Shown: positions 45,885 through 54,444, counted from the stretch's first letter. The stretch is DNA of 64,000 bases from Bacteroides xylanisolvens XB1A (GCF_000210075.1 NC_021017.1:2447498-2511497), one strand, 5' to 3'. Notes: a model not told the origin generated them from the sequence alone. Numbers and translations are program-made.

Positions 45885-46975
45885 ATACGTTGCTTACTAT
45901 TTATTTTTACCATACCCGCCTCACACGGGAAAGTTACGAGGAATGGAAAGAATATAAATTCCCCGGACATATTTTATACGGACTTCCTCTGCTGGAAAAT
46001 TACGGAATACGCTCCGTGATGCACAAATGCAAATACTTCTCCGGCCGCCTGAAACTCATGTTTTACGCCACCAAAGAGATTCTCTTCTGCAAAGAAAAAT
46101 ACGACGTGCTCTATGCCACCTCTTTCCGGGGGATAGAACCCGTCATCTTCCTCCGTGCGCTGGGACTGTACCGCAAACCTATTGTCATCTGGCATCACAC
46201 GGCCGTCGTCACCAACCCCAAACCCTGGCGCGAACAAATCTCCCGCCTTTTTTACAAAGGTATCGACCAAATGTTCCTATTCAGCCGGAAGCTGATTCAG
46301 GACTCGCAGAAAACCCGGAAAGCTCCGTCCCACAAACTGAAACTGATACATTGGGGCCCGGACCTTCCTTTCTACGACCATCTGCTGGCAGAAATGCCCG
46401 ATCGGAAACCCGAAGGATTTATCTCCACCGGCAAAGAGAACCGGGACGTGGACACCTTGCTCCAGTCATTCTCCGCAACCAACGAGGAATTGGATCTGTA
46501 CATTGCCGTCTCATGCGGCAACATCAACTATAAAAAGATACTCGACCGCTATTCAGTGCCCGACTCCATCCACATCCACTACACCGACGGAGTGATTCCC
46601 TACGAACTGGGAAAACTGGTAGCCCGCAAAAGCTGCATCGTCATCTGCTGTCTGGACTTCCCCTACACCGTAGGACTGACCACTCTCGTAGAAGCATTTG
46701 CCCTCGGCATCCCCGTCATCTGCTCGCGCAACCCCAACTTCGAAATCGACATCGACAAGGAAGAAATCGGCATCACCGTAGAATATAACGATGTACAAGG
46801 CTGGATAGACGCTATCCGCTACATCGCCGACCATCCCGAAGAGGCACGACGCATGGGAGAGAATGCACGCAAACTGGCAGAAGAACGCTTCAACCTCGAA
46901 ATCTTTTCGCGCGAAATAGCAGAAAGCTTGTTGGAAATATCAAACATTTCCTCTAAAAACCGTACATTTGCATAA
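45857..46975 (+). CDS. Glycosyltransferase, GT-B fold (GT4-like)
   Basis: 372 residues. The C-terminal half has the GT4 nucleotide-sugar site: YTVGLTTLVEAFALGIPVIC with the E-x7-E-like acidic residues, followed by ADHPEEARRMGENARKLAEE. The N-terminal half is less conserved (RESYEEWKEYKFPGHILYG). It starts 28 bp inside the previous gene, in another frame, which fits tight coupling. Donor and acceptor are unknown. Confidence 0.82.
   Translation: MAEKKQAPLNTLLTIYFYHTRLTRESYEEWKEYKFPGHILYGLPLLENYGIRSVMHKCKYFSGRLKLMFYATKEILFCKEKYDVLYATSFRGIEPVIFLRALGLYRKPIVIWHHTAVVTNPKPWREQISRLFYKGIDQMFLFSRKLIQDSQKTRKAPSHKLKLIHWGPDLPFYDHLLAEMPDRKPEGFISTGKENRDVDTLLQSFSATNEELDLYIAVSCGNINYKKILDRYSVPDSIHIHYTDGVIPYELGKLVARKSCIVICCLDFPYTVGLTTLVEAFALGIPVICSRNPNFEIDIDKEEIGITVEYNDVQGWIDAIRYIADHPEEARRMGENARKLAEERFNLEIFSREIAESLLEISNISSKNRTFA
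46963..46970 (+). promoter_or_regulatory. Internal -7 promoter box before the GT4 gene
   Basis: TACATTTG inside the last codons of the previous gene, 16 bp before the ATG at 46986. It is a full match to TAnnTTTG, but the short distance leaves room for only a very short leader. Confidence 0.4.
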
Positions 46976-46985
46976 ACTTTTGCCC

Positions 46986-48251
46986 ATGAGAGTCCTGATA
47001 ATAAATACATCTGAACGAATAGGAGGAGCGGCCATTGCAGCAAGCCGGTTGATGGAGTCACTGAAAAACAACGGTATCAAAGCCAAAATGCTGGTGCGTG
47101 ACAAGCAGACCGACCAAATCAGTGTGGTCCGCTTAAAAAGTAACTGGTTGCAAGTGTGGAAGTTCATGTGGGAACGGATCGTTATCTGGAGTGCCAATCG
47201 TTTCCGCCGATACCATCTGTTCGACGTTGACATTGCCAACACAGGTACAGACATCACCTCACTCCCGGAATTTCGCCAAGCCGACGTGATCCATCTGCAT
47301 TGGGTCAACCAAGGAATGCTCTCGCTGAAAGATATACGGAAAATACTCACTTCCGGCAAACCTGTGGTATGGACCATGCACGATATGTGGCCATGTACCG
47401 GCATCTGCCACTACGCACGGGAGTGTAAAAACTATCAGCAAGAGTGTCACGACTGCCCTTACATCTACAAAGGCGGTGGCCGGAAAGATTTATCTTACCG
47501 CACTTTCCGCAAAAAACAAAAGTTATACAGCTACGCTCCCATCCATTTCGTCACGTGCAGTCACTGGCTGAAGGAACAAGCACAGACCAGCGCATTGTTT
47601 GAAGGAAAAAGCGTCACCAATATTCCGAACGCTATTAATACCAACCTGTTCAAACCCATGAACAAAAAAGAAGCACGTGCCAAGTTCATGTTGCCGGAAG
47701 GTAAGAAACTGGTTCTGTTCGGCTCGTTAAAGATCACCGACAAACGAAAAGGAGTCGACTATCTCATTGAAGCCTGCAAACTGCTGGCAGAAAAGCATCC
47801 GGAATGGAAAGAGTCACTGGGGGTAGTCGTATTCGGCAACCAGTCACAGCAATTGCAGGAGCAGCTTCCTTTCCATGTCTACCCGCTCCCTTACATCAAG
47901 AATGAGCATGAGATAGTAAATATCTACAATGCCGTAGACCTCTTCGCCATCCCGTCTCTGGAAGAGAATCTTCCTAACATGATTATGGAAGCAATGGCCT
48001 GCGGAGTACCCTGTGTCGGCTTTAATGTAGGAGGTATCCCCGAAATGATCGATCATCTGCACAACGGTTATGTGGCACAATACAAATCTTCAGAAGATTT
48101 TGCCAACGGCATACATTGGATATTGACGGAACCGGAATACGATGAACTCTCCGCACAAGCCTGCCGCAAGGTCTTGGGCAATTATTCGGAGAGCATCGTC
48201 GCAAAGAAATATACAGATGTCTACAATAAAATAACGGGGAAATATGCATAG
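46986..48251 (+). CDS. Glycosyltransferase family 4
   Basis: The start at 46986 (MRVLIINTSERIGGAAIAAS) gives the canonical GT4 beginning with the glycine-rich donor loop; an ATG at 46968 would add six residues. The C-terminal half has GSLKITDKRKGVDYLIEA, FAIPSLEENLPNMIMEAMAC and VPCVGFNVGGIPEMIDH, the GT4 E-x7-E region. A cysteine-rich insertion (CTGICHYARECKNYQQECHD, about 138-157) is usual for the WcaC/colanic-type branch. 421 residues. Soluble, and overlapped 8 bp by the next gene. Confidence 0.92.
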   Translation: MRVLIINTSERIGGAAIAASRLMESLKNNGIKAKMLVRDKQTDQISVVRLKSNWLQVWKFMWERIVIWSANRFRRYHLFDVDIANTGTDITSLPEFRQADVIHLHWVNQGMLSLKDIRKILTSGKPVVWTMHDMWPCTGICHYARECKNYQQECHDCPYIYKGGGRKDLSYRTFRKKQKLYSYAPIHFVTCSHWLKEQAQTSALFEGKSVTNIPNAINTNLFKPMNKKEARAKFMLPEGKKLVLFGSLKITDKRKGVDYLIEACKLLAEKHPEWKESLGVVVFGNQSQQLQEQLPFHVYPLPYIKNEHEIVNIYNAVDLFAIPSLEENLPNMIMEAMACGVPCVGFNVGGIPEMIDHLHNGYVAQYKSSEDFANGIHWILTEPEYDELSAQACRKVLGNYSESIVAKKYTDVYNKITGKYA

Positions 48252-48993
48252 TGTCCATCCTACTCCCAAGTTCTCTATCATTACGGTGACGTACAATGCT
48301 GAAAAGGTATTGGAAGACACGATTCAGAGTGTCATTTCACAAACCTATCATCATATAGAATACATCATCGTAGATGGAGCTTCCAAGGATGGAACCATTT
48401 CTATTATCAACCGCTACCGCCCGCACATACACACCGTTGTCAGCGAACCGGACAAAGGGCTGTATGACGCCATGAATAAAGGCATCGCCCTTGCCAGCGG
48501 CGATTATCTCTGTTTCCTGAACGCGGGCGACTGTTTTCACGAGGACGACACACTACAACAAATGGTGCATACCATCAACGGCAGCGAACTGCCCGATGTG
48601 CTTTACGGAGAAACCGCTATCGTAGACCAGGACAGGCATTTCCTGCGGATGCGCAGATTGTCCGCTCCCGAAACGCTTACCTGGAAAAGTTTCAAACAGG
48701 GTATGTTAGTCTGCCATCAGGCATTCTTTCCCCGTCATACGCTGGTAGAGCCCTACAACTTGAAATATCGTTTTTCTGCCGATTTCGACTGGTGCATCCG
48801 TATTATGAAGAAAGCGCGCACCTTACACAATACCCATCTGACGATTATCGATTATCTGGATGAAGGAATGACTACCCGCAATCAGAAAGCCTCCCTGAAA
48901 GAGAGATTTCGCATCATGGCAAAGCACTACGGGTTGATTGGCACCGTAGCACATCATATATGGTTTGTGATCCGTGCGGTGATTCACCGGTAA
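48244..48993 (+). CDS. Glycosyltransferase family 2
   Basis: 249 residues with the GT2 GT-A fold: FSIITVTYNAEKVLEDTIQS, IIVDGASKDGT (UDP-sugar site), SEPDKGLYDAMNKGIALASG and LNAGDCF with the metal-binding Asp. HQAFFPRHTL and FSADFDWCIRIM follow. It closes the cluster: 12 bp later the convergent SGNH gene ends. Closely resembles WcaA/WcaE-like transferases that begin or extend repeat units. Confidence 0.92.
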   Translation: MHSVHPTPKFSIITVTYNAEKVLEDTIQSVISQTYHHIEYIIVDGASKDGTISIINRYRPHIHTVVSEPDKGLYDAMNKGIALASGDYLCFLNAGDCFHEDDTLQQMVHTINGSELPDVLYGETAIVDQDRHFLRMRRLSAPETLTWKSFKQGMLVCHQAFFPRHTLVEPYNLKYRFSADFDWCIRIMKKARTLHNTHLTIIDYLDEGMTTRNQKASLKERFRIMAKHYGLIGTVAHHIWFVIRAVIHR

Positions 48994-49005
48994 AGCTGGT
49001 TCTCT

Positions 49006-49863
49006 TTAAAATGTTGCAGGCAACGCAAGCAACTGGTACATCAGCGTACGTGCCATACGTAGCTGCCCCTTTGTACTAGGATGTAAACGGTCATATCCTG
49101 CGTCGTAGAAGTAAATCAGTTGCTCTTCCACCATCGGGTTCAGCCCGGTTACCGCATTAAAATCAATTACGGGCACTCCCCACACATTACCGGCTTCCTT
49201 GACGGCCTGCACGTAGGCATCCACATATTCACCACAACTATTCTGATAGTTTTCATCCGGTTGCACGTTCTTCTCTCCAAAATCCGCCAGTGAGCGGTGC
49301 AACGGGGTTAATAGTACAATCTGCTTATCCGGAAACAGTTGTTTCAGCCTGTGGATTCCGATGTTGATACGTCCTTTATACGTGTTTCCATCCATTATAG
49401 GCGTACGTTTCTTGCGGGTTTCCAGCTTTTTGACCTGTCCGCGGGCTGCCATCACCTGTTCTTCTGTTTCCGTAAACCACTCTCCGATAGGCACACCGTC
49501 ATTAAAATCATTCGTACCCATCAGAATCAAGATAGCATCCACTTCTCCACCGTGTTCCTGCTTTAGTTTCTCGGCCTGACGGGGCACATCATTCCATTGT
49601 CTGCCGCTGATACCATATACATAAGGAGTAATCCCCAGCCATTCCTGCAGGAAATCCCAGTATTTCTTTATTTTGTCACCATAGCAGTTGGGATCTGTAA
49701 TAGAGTCTCCTAAATATCCCACTCTTTTTCCTTGCCACGGATGCCGGACAGCTCCATTATTCGTTTCAGCAGAGTTTGCAACTTTAGATGTTTGATTCTG
49801 TCCGCACAGAAAAGAGGAACAGAAAAACAGAATGGTACATGCGAGTAATAATTTGCTTTTCAT
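49006..49863 (-). CDS. Secreted SGNH/GDSL esterase
   Basis: Leader MKSKLLLACTILFFCSSFLC, possibly a lipoprotein (SSFLC) or SPI-cleaved. The SGNH blocks are all present: block I GYLGDSITD with the nucleophile Ser (about 55), block II Gly in GISGRQWND, block III GTNDFND with Asn (about 115), block V DRLHPSTKG with the catalytic Asp and His near the C-terminus. It should remove acyl groups, such as acetyl, from carbohydrates. Its own promoter box is at 49906-49913. It is convergent with the glycan cluster and need not belong to it. Confidence 0.9.
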   Translation of the reverse strand: MKSKLLLACTILFFCSSFLCGQNQTSKVANSAETNNGAVRHPWQGKRVGYLGDSITDPNCYGDKIKKYWDFLQEWLGITPYVYGISGRQWNDVPRQAEKLKQEHGGEVDAILILMGTNDFNDGVPIGEWFTETEEQVMAARGQVKKLETRKKRTPIMDGNTYKGRINIGIHRLKQLFPDKQIVLLTPLHRSLADFGEKNVQPDENYQNSCGEYVDAYVQAVKEAGNVWGVPVIDFNAVTGLNPMVEEQLIYFYDAGYDRLHPSTKGQLRMARTLMYQLLALPATF

Positions 49864-49905
49864 CGGTATTATACATTAAATGAGAGATTTGTATCTAATA
49901 TCCTG

Positions 49906-49913
49906 CAAATGTA
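49906..49913 (-). promoter_or_regulatory. -7 promoter box of the SGNH esterase gene
   Basis: Minus-strand TACATTTG, 43 bp upstream of the start. A TTGATTG about 23 bp further upstream could serve as a loose -33 element. Confidence 0.5.
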
Positions 49914-50305
49914 ATTCAAAAATAGGTAGTTTCAATCAATTTGGGCAGTCAATCTCATCCATACAACCGGACAGACAAACGGGTCTCTATTTGACGATTC
50001 TTGCTAAAATGCAGGTTTACAGTATTTTTTCATCAAAGTTATCATTGAGTTTTACACCTAAAATCCTATCTTTGTCACAAACTAAAAGAAAAATTGGATG
50101 TTTAACTCATTTTCATTCCATAAGGATTCCGTTCTGTAAATAATCTGTAAGCCTTCCTCTCATTACAGATTATCCCTTATGTTTTCTGACATATTCTTGT
50201 CAGAGTTATTTTCTATATCTAAATTTTAAACTATTTGTATGGTCAAATGGTCACAAGCATCGTCACATGCCTTCATTTACCGTACTGCTAAAACATTAAA
50301 AAACA
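49914..50305. other. Divergent intergenic region with inverted repeat
   Basis: Sequence between the SGNH promoter and the methyltransferase. It contains an 11-bp perfect inverted repeat, ATAATCTGTAA at 50140-50150 and TTACAGATTAT at 50163-50173, with a 12-nt loop and no following T-run. No gene was seen. Confidence 0.55.
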
Positions 50306-51079
50306 ATGAGTAACGAATTAAAAACAATCCACGAATTCGATTTTACACTGATATGTAATTACTTCAAAGGACTAAAACGTCAAGGTCCGGGAAGCCCTGA
50401 AGTCACACAAAAAGCCTTAAGTTTCACCAACGAACTGTCTGACAATGCCAGAATAGCCGATATTGGCTGTGGCACAGGCGGGCAGACAATGGCATTAGCC
50501 AACTATACGAAAGGGCAAATTACAGGCATCGATCTTTTCCCCGACTTCATCGAAATATTCAACAGAAATGCAATAGAAGCCCATTGCGAAGACAGAGTAA
50601 AAGGCATTGTCGGTTCTATGGACGCTTTGCCGTTTCAAGAGGAAGAACTCGATCTGATCTGGTCCGAAGGAGCTATCTATAATATAGGATTCGAACGCGG
50701 CATGAATGAATGGAATAAGTTCCTGAAAAAGAACGGATTCATCGCTGTAACGGAAGCATCCTAGTTCACCCCGGAACGCCCCTCCGAAATAGACGACTTC
50801 TGGATGGCTAATTACCCGGAAATCGATACGATTCCGAGAAAAATAGCACAAATGGAGAAAGCCGGATATATCCCGACAGCCCATTTCATCTTACCGGAAA
50901 ATTGCTGGACCGAGCATTTCTATGCTCCCCAATTCCCGGTTCAGGAAGCCTTTCTGAAGGAATATGCAGGAAATGAAGCTGCCGCAGACCTCATCGCCGG
51001 TCAACGACACGAAGAGAGCCTATATAATAAGTATAAGGAATACTACGGCTATGTATTCTATATAGGACAAAAAAGATAA
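50306..51079 (+). pseudogene. Class I SAM methyltransferase broken by an amber codon
   Basis: The first 152 codons encode motif [18 protein letters not shown] (about 51-67) and [19 protein letters not shown], then a TAG at 50762-50764 interrupts the frame after VTEAS. The same frame reopens immediately with FTPERPSEIDDFWMANYP and runs to TAA at 51079, giving a 257-codon gene of normal length. Homologues have Trp (TGG) in the E-x-S-W-F/L position, so one G-to-A change explains the stop. The N-terminal part alone keeps the SAM-binding fold but lacks the last strands. The substrate is unknown. I call it a pseudogene; a sequencing error or recent mutation is also possible. Confidence 0.8.
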
Positions 51080-51153
51080 TTGACTATCTGCCGGAGAAGT
51101 TAGCAAGATAGGATAACTCTCCGGCATTTATTATCCTTTATTTTGCAGAAGAT

Positions 51154-51504
51154 ATGGAAACGAAAGATATAAATAAGGAAGAATATCAGTTACGGATCAA
51201 CAAAGTGACCGACTATATCCATCAAAACATTGACCAGCCGTTATCATTACAGAAAATGGCGGGTATCGCATGCTTTTCTCCTTTCCACTTCCACCGCGTA
51301 TTTACAATCCTGACCGGCGAAACGCCTACGGATTATATCAAACGCACCCGGATTGAAAAAGCAGCCCTATTATTAAAACAAAACAAGGAACTTTCCGCCA
51401 CCGAAATTGCCGCCCTTTGCGGCTTTAGCAGCCTTTCGCTGTTAAGTCGCAATTTCAGGCTGCATTTCAGTATGACGATCCGGGAGTTCCGCTCACTAAA
51501 ATAA
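51154..51504 (+). CDS. AraC-family transcription regulator, DNA-binding domain only
   Basis: 116 residues that are almost only the double helix-turn-helix of AraC: VTDYIHQNIDQPLSLQKMAG, FSPFHFHRVFTILTGETPTD and YIKRTRIEKAALLL, then the second HTH around ATEIAALCGFSSLSLLSRNF. No effector domain is present, whereas most relatives of this type carry a C-terminal GyrI-like domain. It is probably complete as a small regulator, since the stop is followed 14 bp later by a second gene. Confidence 0.9.
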   Translation: METKDINKEEYQLRINKVTDYIHQNIDQPLSLQKMAGIACFSPFHFHRVFTILTGETPTDYIKRTRIEKAALLLKQNKELSATEIAALCGFSSLSLLSRNFRLHFSMTIREFRSLK

Positions 51505-51517
51505 AACGCTAAAGAAT

Positions 51518-51742
51518 ATGGAAAAAGAAAATAAGATTCTGATTTTTCGAACTTCTATCACCAAAAGATGTGACATCAAACGCATAGGAAAACTTTTGGC
51601 AGAGTTCCCTCAAATAGACAAATGGAATGTGGACTTTGAGGACTGGGAGAAAATATTAAGAATCGAGTGCAGTGGTATCACTGCACTCGAAATATCAGAA
51701 ATACTCCGGAATAATCATATTTTTGCCAGCGAACTGGAATAA
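51518..51742 (+). CDS. Small protein with HMA-like fold, no metal cysteines
   Basis: 74 residues. The pattern ILIFRTSITKRCDIKRIGKL ... NVDFEDWEKILRIEC has the beta-alpha-beta spacing of heavy-metal-associated (ferredoxin-like) domains, but the CxxC metal site is absent. Such short proteins often sit behind AraC regulators in Bacteroides; the function is not known. A 12-bp hairpin lies inside its 3' part (51663-51690). Confidence 0.6.
   Translation: MEKENKILIFRTSITKRCDIKRIGKLLAEFPQIDKWNVDFEDWEKILRIECSGITALEISEILRNNHIFASELE
51663..51690. terminator. Strong hairpin inside the coding region
   Basis: TCGAGTGCAGTG (51663-51674) and its exact complement (51679-51690) enclose a four-base loop, a 12-bp perfect stem. 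On the minus strand it is followed by TTCTTAATATTTTCTC, so it may end transcripts of the convergent sirtuin gene, whose stop is 71 bp away. No T-run follows on the plus strand. Confidence 0.45.
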
Positions 51743-51760
51743 AACGGAGGGAAAGAAGTC

Positions 51761-52459
51761 TCAAACTCCCAACAATTGTTTCAATTCACCCATTCCTTCA
51801 GAAGCCCCCTTCTGAATTACATGTATCGAACGGGAAGTATGCGTATCTACCGGTTTCGGATCAATCAGATACACCTCTGCTCCTCTCGGTACATAATGAA
51901 GCAGCCCCGCCGCAGGATATACATTAAGCGATGTACCGATAATGACGAAAATATCCGCTCTCTCCACATAGCGGATAGCTGTTTCAATTTCCGGCACAGC
52001 TTCTCCAAACCATACAATGAAAGGTCGTAATTGAGTGCCGTCACCGGCCTTGTCTCCCATCTTCACTTCATATTCTTCCGGTTTCAGCTCTTTTATAAAT
52101 TGAGGATTATATGGATCTCTGCTGGAACATACTTTTGTCAGTTCGCCATGCAGATGAATAATGTGGCTACTTCCTGCGCGTTCATGCAGATTATCTACAT
52201 TCTGCGTCACCACCGTTACATGGAAACTTTTCTCCAGTTCCGCCAACAACTCATGTCCACGGTTCGGTTTCACCTCCAACAACTGTTTCCGGCGTTCATT
52301 ATAGAAATTAATCACCAGAGCCGGGTCCCGCTGATAACCTTCAGGAGTAGCCACCTGCTCCACAGGATATTTATCCCACAAACCGCCCGCATCCCGAAAT
52401 GTACTGATCCCACTCTCGGCACTCATACCGGCACCCGTCAAAACTACCAGATTTTTCAT
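51761..52459 (-). CDS. Sir2-family NAD-dependent deacylase
   Basis: Removes acyl groups from lysine with NAD as co-substrate. The start at 52459 (MKNLVVLTGAGMSAESGIST) has a strong ribosome site, GGAGGAATAG, just upstream; the ATG at 52489 is not needed. Core motifs: GAGMSAESGISTFRD, the class III YxxR pair in FYNERRKQLL (predicting desuccinylase or demalonylase preference, as in CobB/SIRT5), VVTQNVDNLHERAG and HLHGEL with the catalytic His, VWFGEAVP and IIGTSLNVYPA. The zinc ribbon, normally four Cys, has only one Cys left (KVCSSRD), and the second pair is replaced by MGDKAGDGTQLRP. Confidence 0.9.
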   Translation of the reverse strand: MKNLVVLTGAGMSAESGISTFRDAGGLWDKYPVEQVATPEGYQRDPALVINFYNERRKQLLEVKPNRGHELLAELEKSFHVTVVTQNVDNLHERAGSSHIIHLHGELTKVCSSRDPYNPQFIKELKPEEYEVKMGDKAGDGTQLRPFIVWFGEAVPEIETAIRYVERADIFVIIGTSLNVYPAAGLLHYVPRGAEVYLIDPKPVDTHTSRSIHVIQKGASEGMGELKQLLGV

Positions 52460-52610
52460 TACTATTCCTCCTTCTTTTTTAATAGCCACACAAATGTAAT
52501 CAGAATCATCGAATAAAAGAAGACTTTCTTACGCTTAATCTAACCTGATATATACGAAACTTTAAGATGAAAGATACAGATAGTTAGTGTCAGACATACT
52601 AAGATTTATT

Positions 52611-52696
52611 CGTCTGACTATAGTTATATTTACATCTGACTATAGTTATTCTTTCGTCTGACTATAGTTAGACGAAAAGTAAACTATAGTCAGACG
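52611..52696. repeat. Three direct repeats 22 bp apart plus an inverted copy
   Basis: TCTGACTATAGTTA starts at 52613, 52635 and 52657, exactly 22 bp apart, or about two helical turns. An inverted copy (AACTATAGTCAGACG) is at 52682-52696 and pairs with 52655-52669 as a 15-bp perfect stem with a 12-nt loop. The core ACTATAGT is itself a palindrome. This looks like a set of operator sites for a dimeric regulator, or a hairpin terminator for a minus-strand transcript. Confidence 0.65.
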
Positions 52697-52846
52697 ATTA
52701 ATTATCTGCATAAACAAACCTAAATAATCAGAATAAACCGATTAAATCCTACGAACAAAAAACTAATTCTTTAAAGAAAAGCGATTAACTTTCACAGATA
52801 TAAGAATTTTTAAATAGCAAATGCTAAATCATTCAAATAAAACACG

Positions 52847-52854
52847 TACTTTTG
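52847..52854 (+). promoter_or_regulatory. -7 promoter box of the FKBP genes
   Basis: TACTTTTG, a full match to TAnnTTTG, 77 bp upstream of the first FKBP start. Confidence 0.5.
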
Positions 52855-52931
52855 CGTTTCATAAATTTGCAATTGATTGAAAGCTAAAACCATGAAGGTG
52901 ATACATTTCAATCGCCAACAAAAAACATTAT

Positions 52932-53516
52932 ATGGATAAATTCAGTTACTCTATTGGCCTCGGAATTGGTCAAAACTTATCAAGCATGGGAATCGAAAAC
53001 CTTGCGGTAGATGATTTCGCACAAGCAATCAAAGATGTATTAGAAGGTAATCAGACAGCTATCAGCCACAATGAAGCCCGCGAAATAGTGAACAAATATT
53101 TCGAAGAATTGGAATCTAAGATGAGTGCCGTTGCTATTGAGCAGGGACAGGCATTCCTCGAAGAAAACAAAAAAGGACCGGGCGTAGTTGTCCTTCCCAG
53201 CGGACTACAATATGAAATCATCAAAGAAGGTACAGGTAAAAAGCCGAAAGCTACCGATCAGGTAAGATGCCACTATGAAGGTACATTGATCGACGGTACA
53301 CTGTTCGACAGCTCTATCCAACGCGGAGAACCGGCTGTATTCGGCGTCAACCAAGTAATCCCGGGATGGGTGGAAGCTTTGCAGCTGATGCCGGAAGGTT
53401 CCAAATGGAAACTGTATATTCCGTCAGAACTCGCTTATGGCGCAAGAGGTGCCGGAGAAATGATTCCTCCTCACAGCACACTCATTTTTGAAGTAGAATT
53501 ACTCGAAGTATTATAA
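52932..53516 (+). CDS. FKBP-type peptidyl-prolyl isomerase, no signal peptide
   Basis: 194 residues. An N-terminal helical FKBP_N-type dimerisation domain (FSYSIGLGIGQNLSSMGIEN ... ARE) precedes the FKBP domain (about 85-194): LQYEIIKEGTGKKPKATDQV, HYEGTLIDGTLFDSS, VIPGWVEALQLMPEGSKW, IPSELAYGARGAG and STLIFEVELLEV, all typical active-site strands. No leader peptide, so it is likely cytoplasmic, unlike its neighbour. The genes are 20 bp apart and co-transcribed. It should help fold proteins. Confidence 0.93.
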   Translation: MDKFSYSIGLGIGQNLSSMGIENLAVDDFAQAIKDVLEGNQTAISHNEAREIVNKYFEELESKMSAVAIEQGQAFLEENKKGPGVVVLPSGLQYEIIKEGTGKKPKATDQVRCHYEGTLIDGTLFDSSIQRGEPAVFGVNQVIPGWVEALQLMPEGSKWKLYIPSELAYGARGAGEMIPPHSTLIFEVELLEVL

Positions 53517-53536
53517 ATAAAAAATTTCAAAGCAAA

Positions 53537-54415
53537 ATGAAAAAAGTTAGTATTTTTATGGCAATCGCCGCTGCAGCAAGCCTTGCTTCTTGTACAGCTC
53601 AAGCTCCTAAAGCAAATCTGAAAACAGACATCGACTCACTGTCGTATTCTATCGGTATGGCGCAGACTCAAGGTTTGAAAGGCTATCTGACAGGTCGTCT
53701 GGACGTTGATACTGCTTATATGGCAGAATTCATCAAAGGTTTGAATGAAGGTGCAAACAAGACTAGCAAAAAAGACATCGCTTACATGGCAGGTCTGCAA
53801 ATCGGTCAGCAAATCAGCAACCAGATGATGAAAGGTATCAACCAGGAATTGTTTGGTACAGACTCTACTAAAACTATCAGCAAAGAAAACTTCATGGCAG
53901 GTTTCATCGCAGGTACTTTGGAAAAAGGCGGCGTAATGACTATGGAAGCAGCTCAAGAATATACTCGTACAGCTATGGAAACTATCAAAGCAAAAGCTTT
54001 GGAAGAAAAATATGCTGACTATAAAGCTGAAAACGAAAAATTCCTTGCTGAAAACAAGACTAAAGACGGCGTAAAAACAACTGCAAGCGGTCTGCAATAC
54101 AAAGTAATCACTGAAGGTAAAGGTGAAATTCCTGCTGACACTTGCAAAGTGAAAGTGAACTACAAAGGTACTTTGATCGACGGAACAGAATTCGACAGCT
54201 CTTACAAACGTAACGAACCGTCTACTTTCCGTGCTAACCAAGTAATCAAAGGTTGGACAGAAGCTTTGACTATGATGCCTGTAGGTTCTAAATGGGAACT
54301 TTATATCCCACAAGAACTTGCTTACGGTGCAAGAGAATCTGGCAACCAAATCAAACCGTTCTCTACTTTGATTTTCGAAGTTGAACTGTTGAGCATCGAA
54401 AAAGATAAGAAATAA
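53537..54415 (+). CDS. FKBP-type peptidyl-prolyl isomerase, lipoprotein
   Basis: 292 residues. The leader ends in the lipobox SLASC (about residue 19), so this is an envelope chaperone. The N-terminal helical region (about 25-170) has two copies of a short repeat (SLSYSIGMAQTQGLKGYL, IAYMAGLQIGQQISNQMM). The FKBP domain (about 180-290) has LQYKVITEGKGEIPADT, NYKGTLIDGTEFDSSY, VIKGWTEALTMMPVGSKW and IPQELAYGARESG. The codons are unusually uniform (GCT, GGT, AAA), a sign of high expression. It is a paralogue of the preceding gene. Confidence 0.95.
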   Translation: MKKVSIFMAIAAAASLASCTAQAPKANLKTDIDSLSYSIGMAQTQGLKGYLTGRLDVDTAYMAEFIKGLNEGANKTSKKDIAYMAGLQIGQQISNQMMKGINQELFGTDSTKTISKENFMAGFIAGTLEKGGVMTMEAAQEYTRTAMETIKAKALEEKYADYKAENEKFLAENKTKDGVKTTASGLQYKVITEGKGEIPADTCKVKVNYKGTLIDGTEFDSSYKRNEPSTFRANQVIKGWTEALTMMPVGSKWELYIPQELAYGARESGNQIKPFSTLIFEVELLSIEKDKK

Positions 54416-54444
54416 AAAAGTTCTTTTCTAAATAGAAAAAGGAA

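Larger units (their letters stand above)
52490..52931. other. Intergenic region with phased palindromic repeats
   Basis: Gap of about 440 bp between the divergent sirtuin and FKBP genes. It holds the repeat cluster at 52611-52696 and a -7 box at 52847-52854. No gene was seen. Confidence 0.6.

Noticed and set aside
52611..52696. Possible small CRISPR array
   Set aside because: Units are 14-16 bp with 6-8 bp gaps, and one copy is inverted; no cas genes nearby.
53636..54349. 237-codon antisense frame in the FKBP lipoprotein gene
   Set aside because: Antisense shadow of a highly codon-biased gene; low-complexity Phe/Ser/Cys content.
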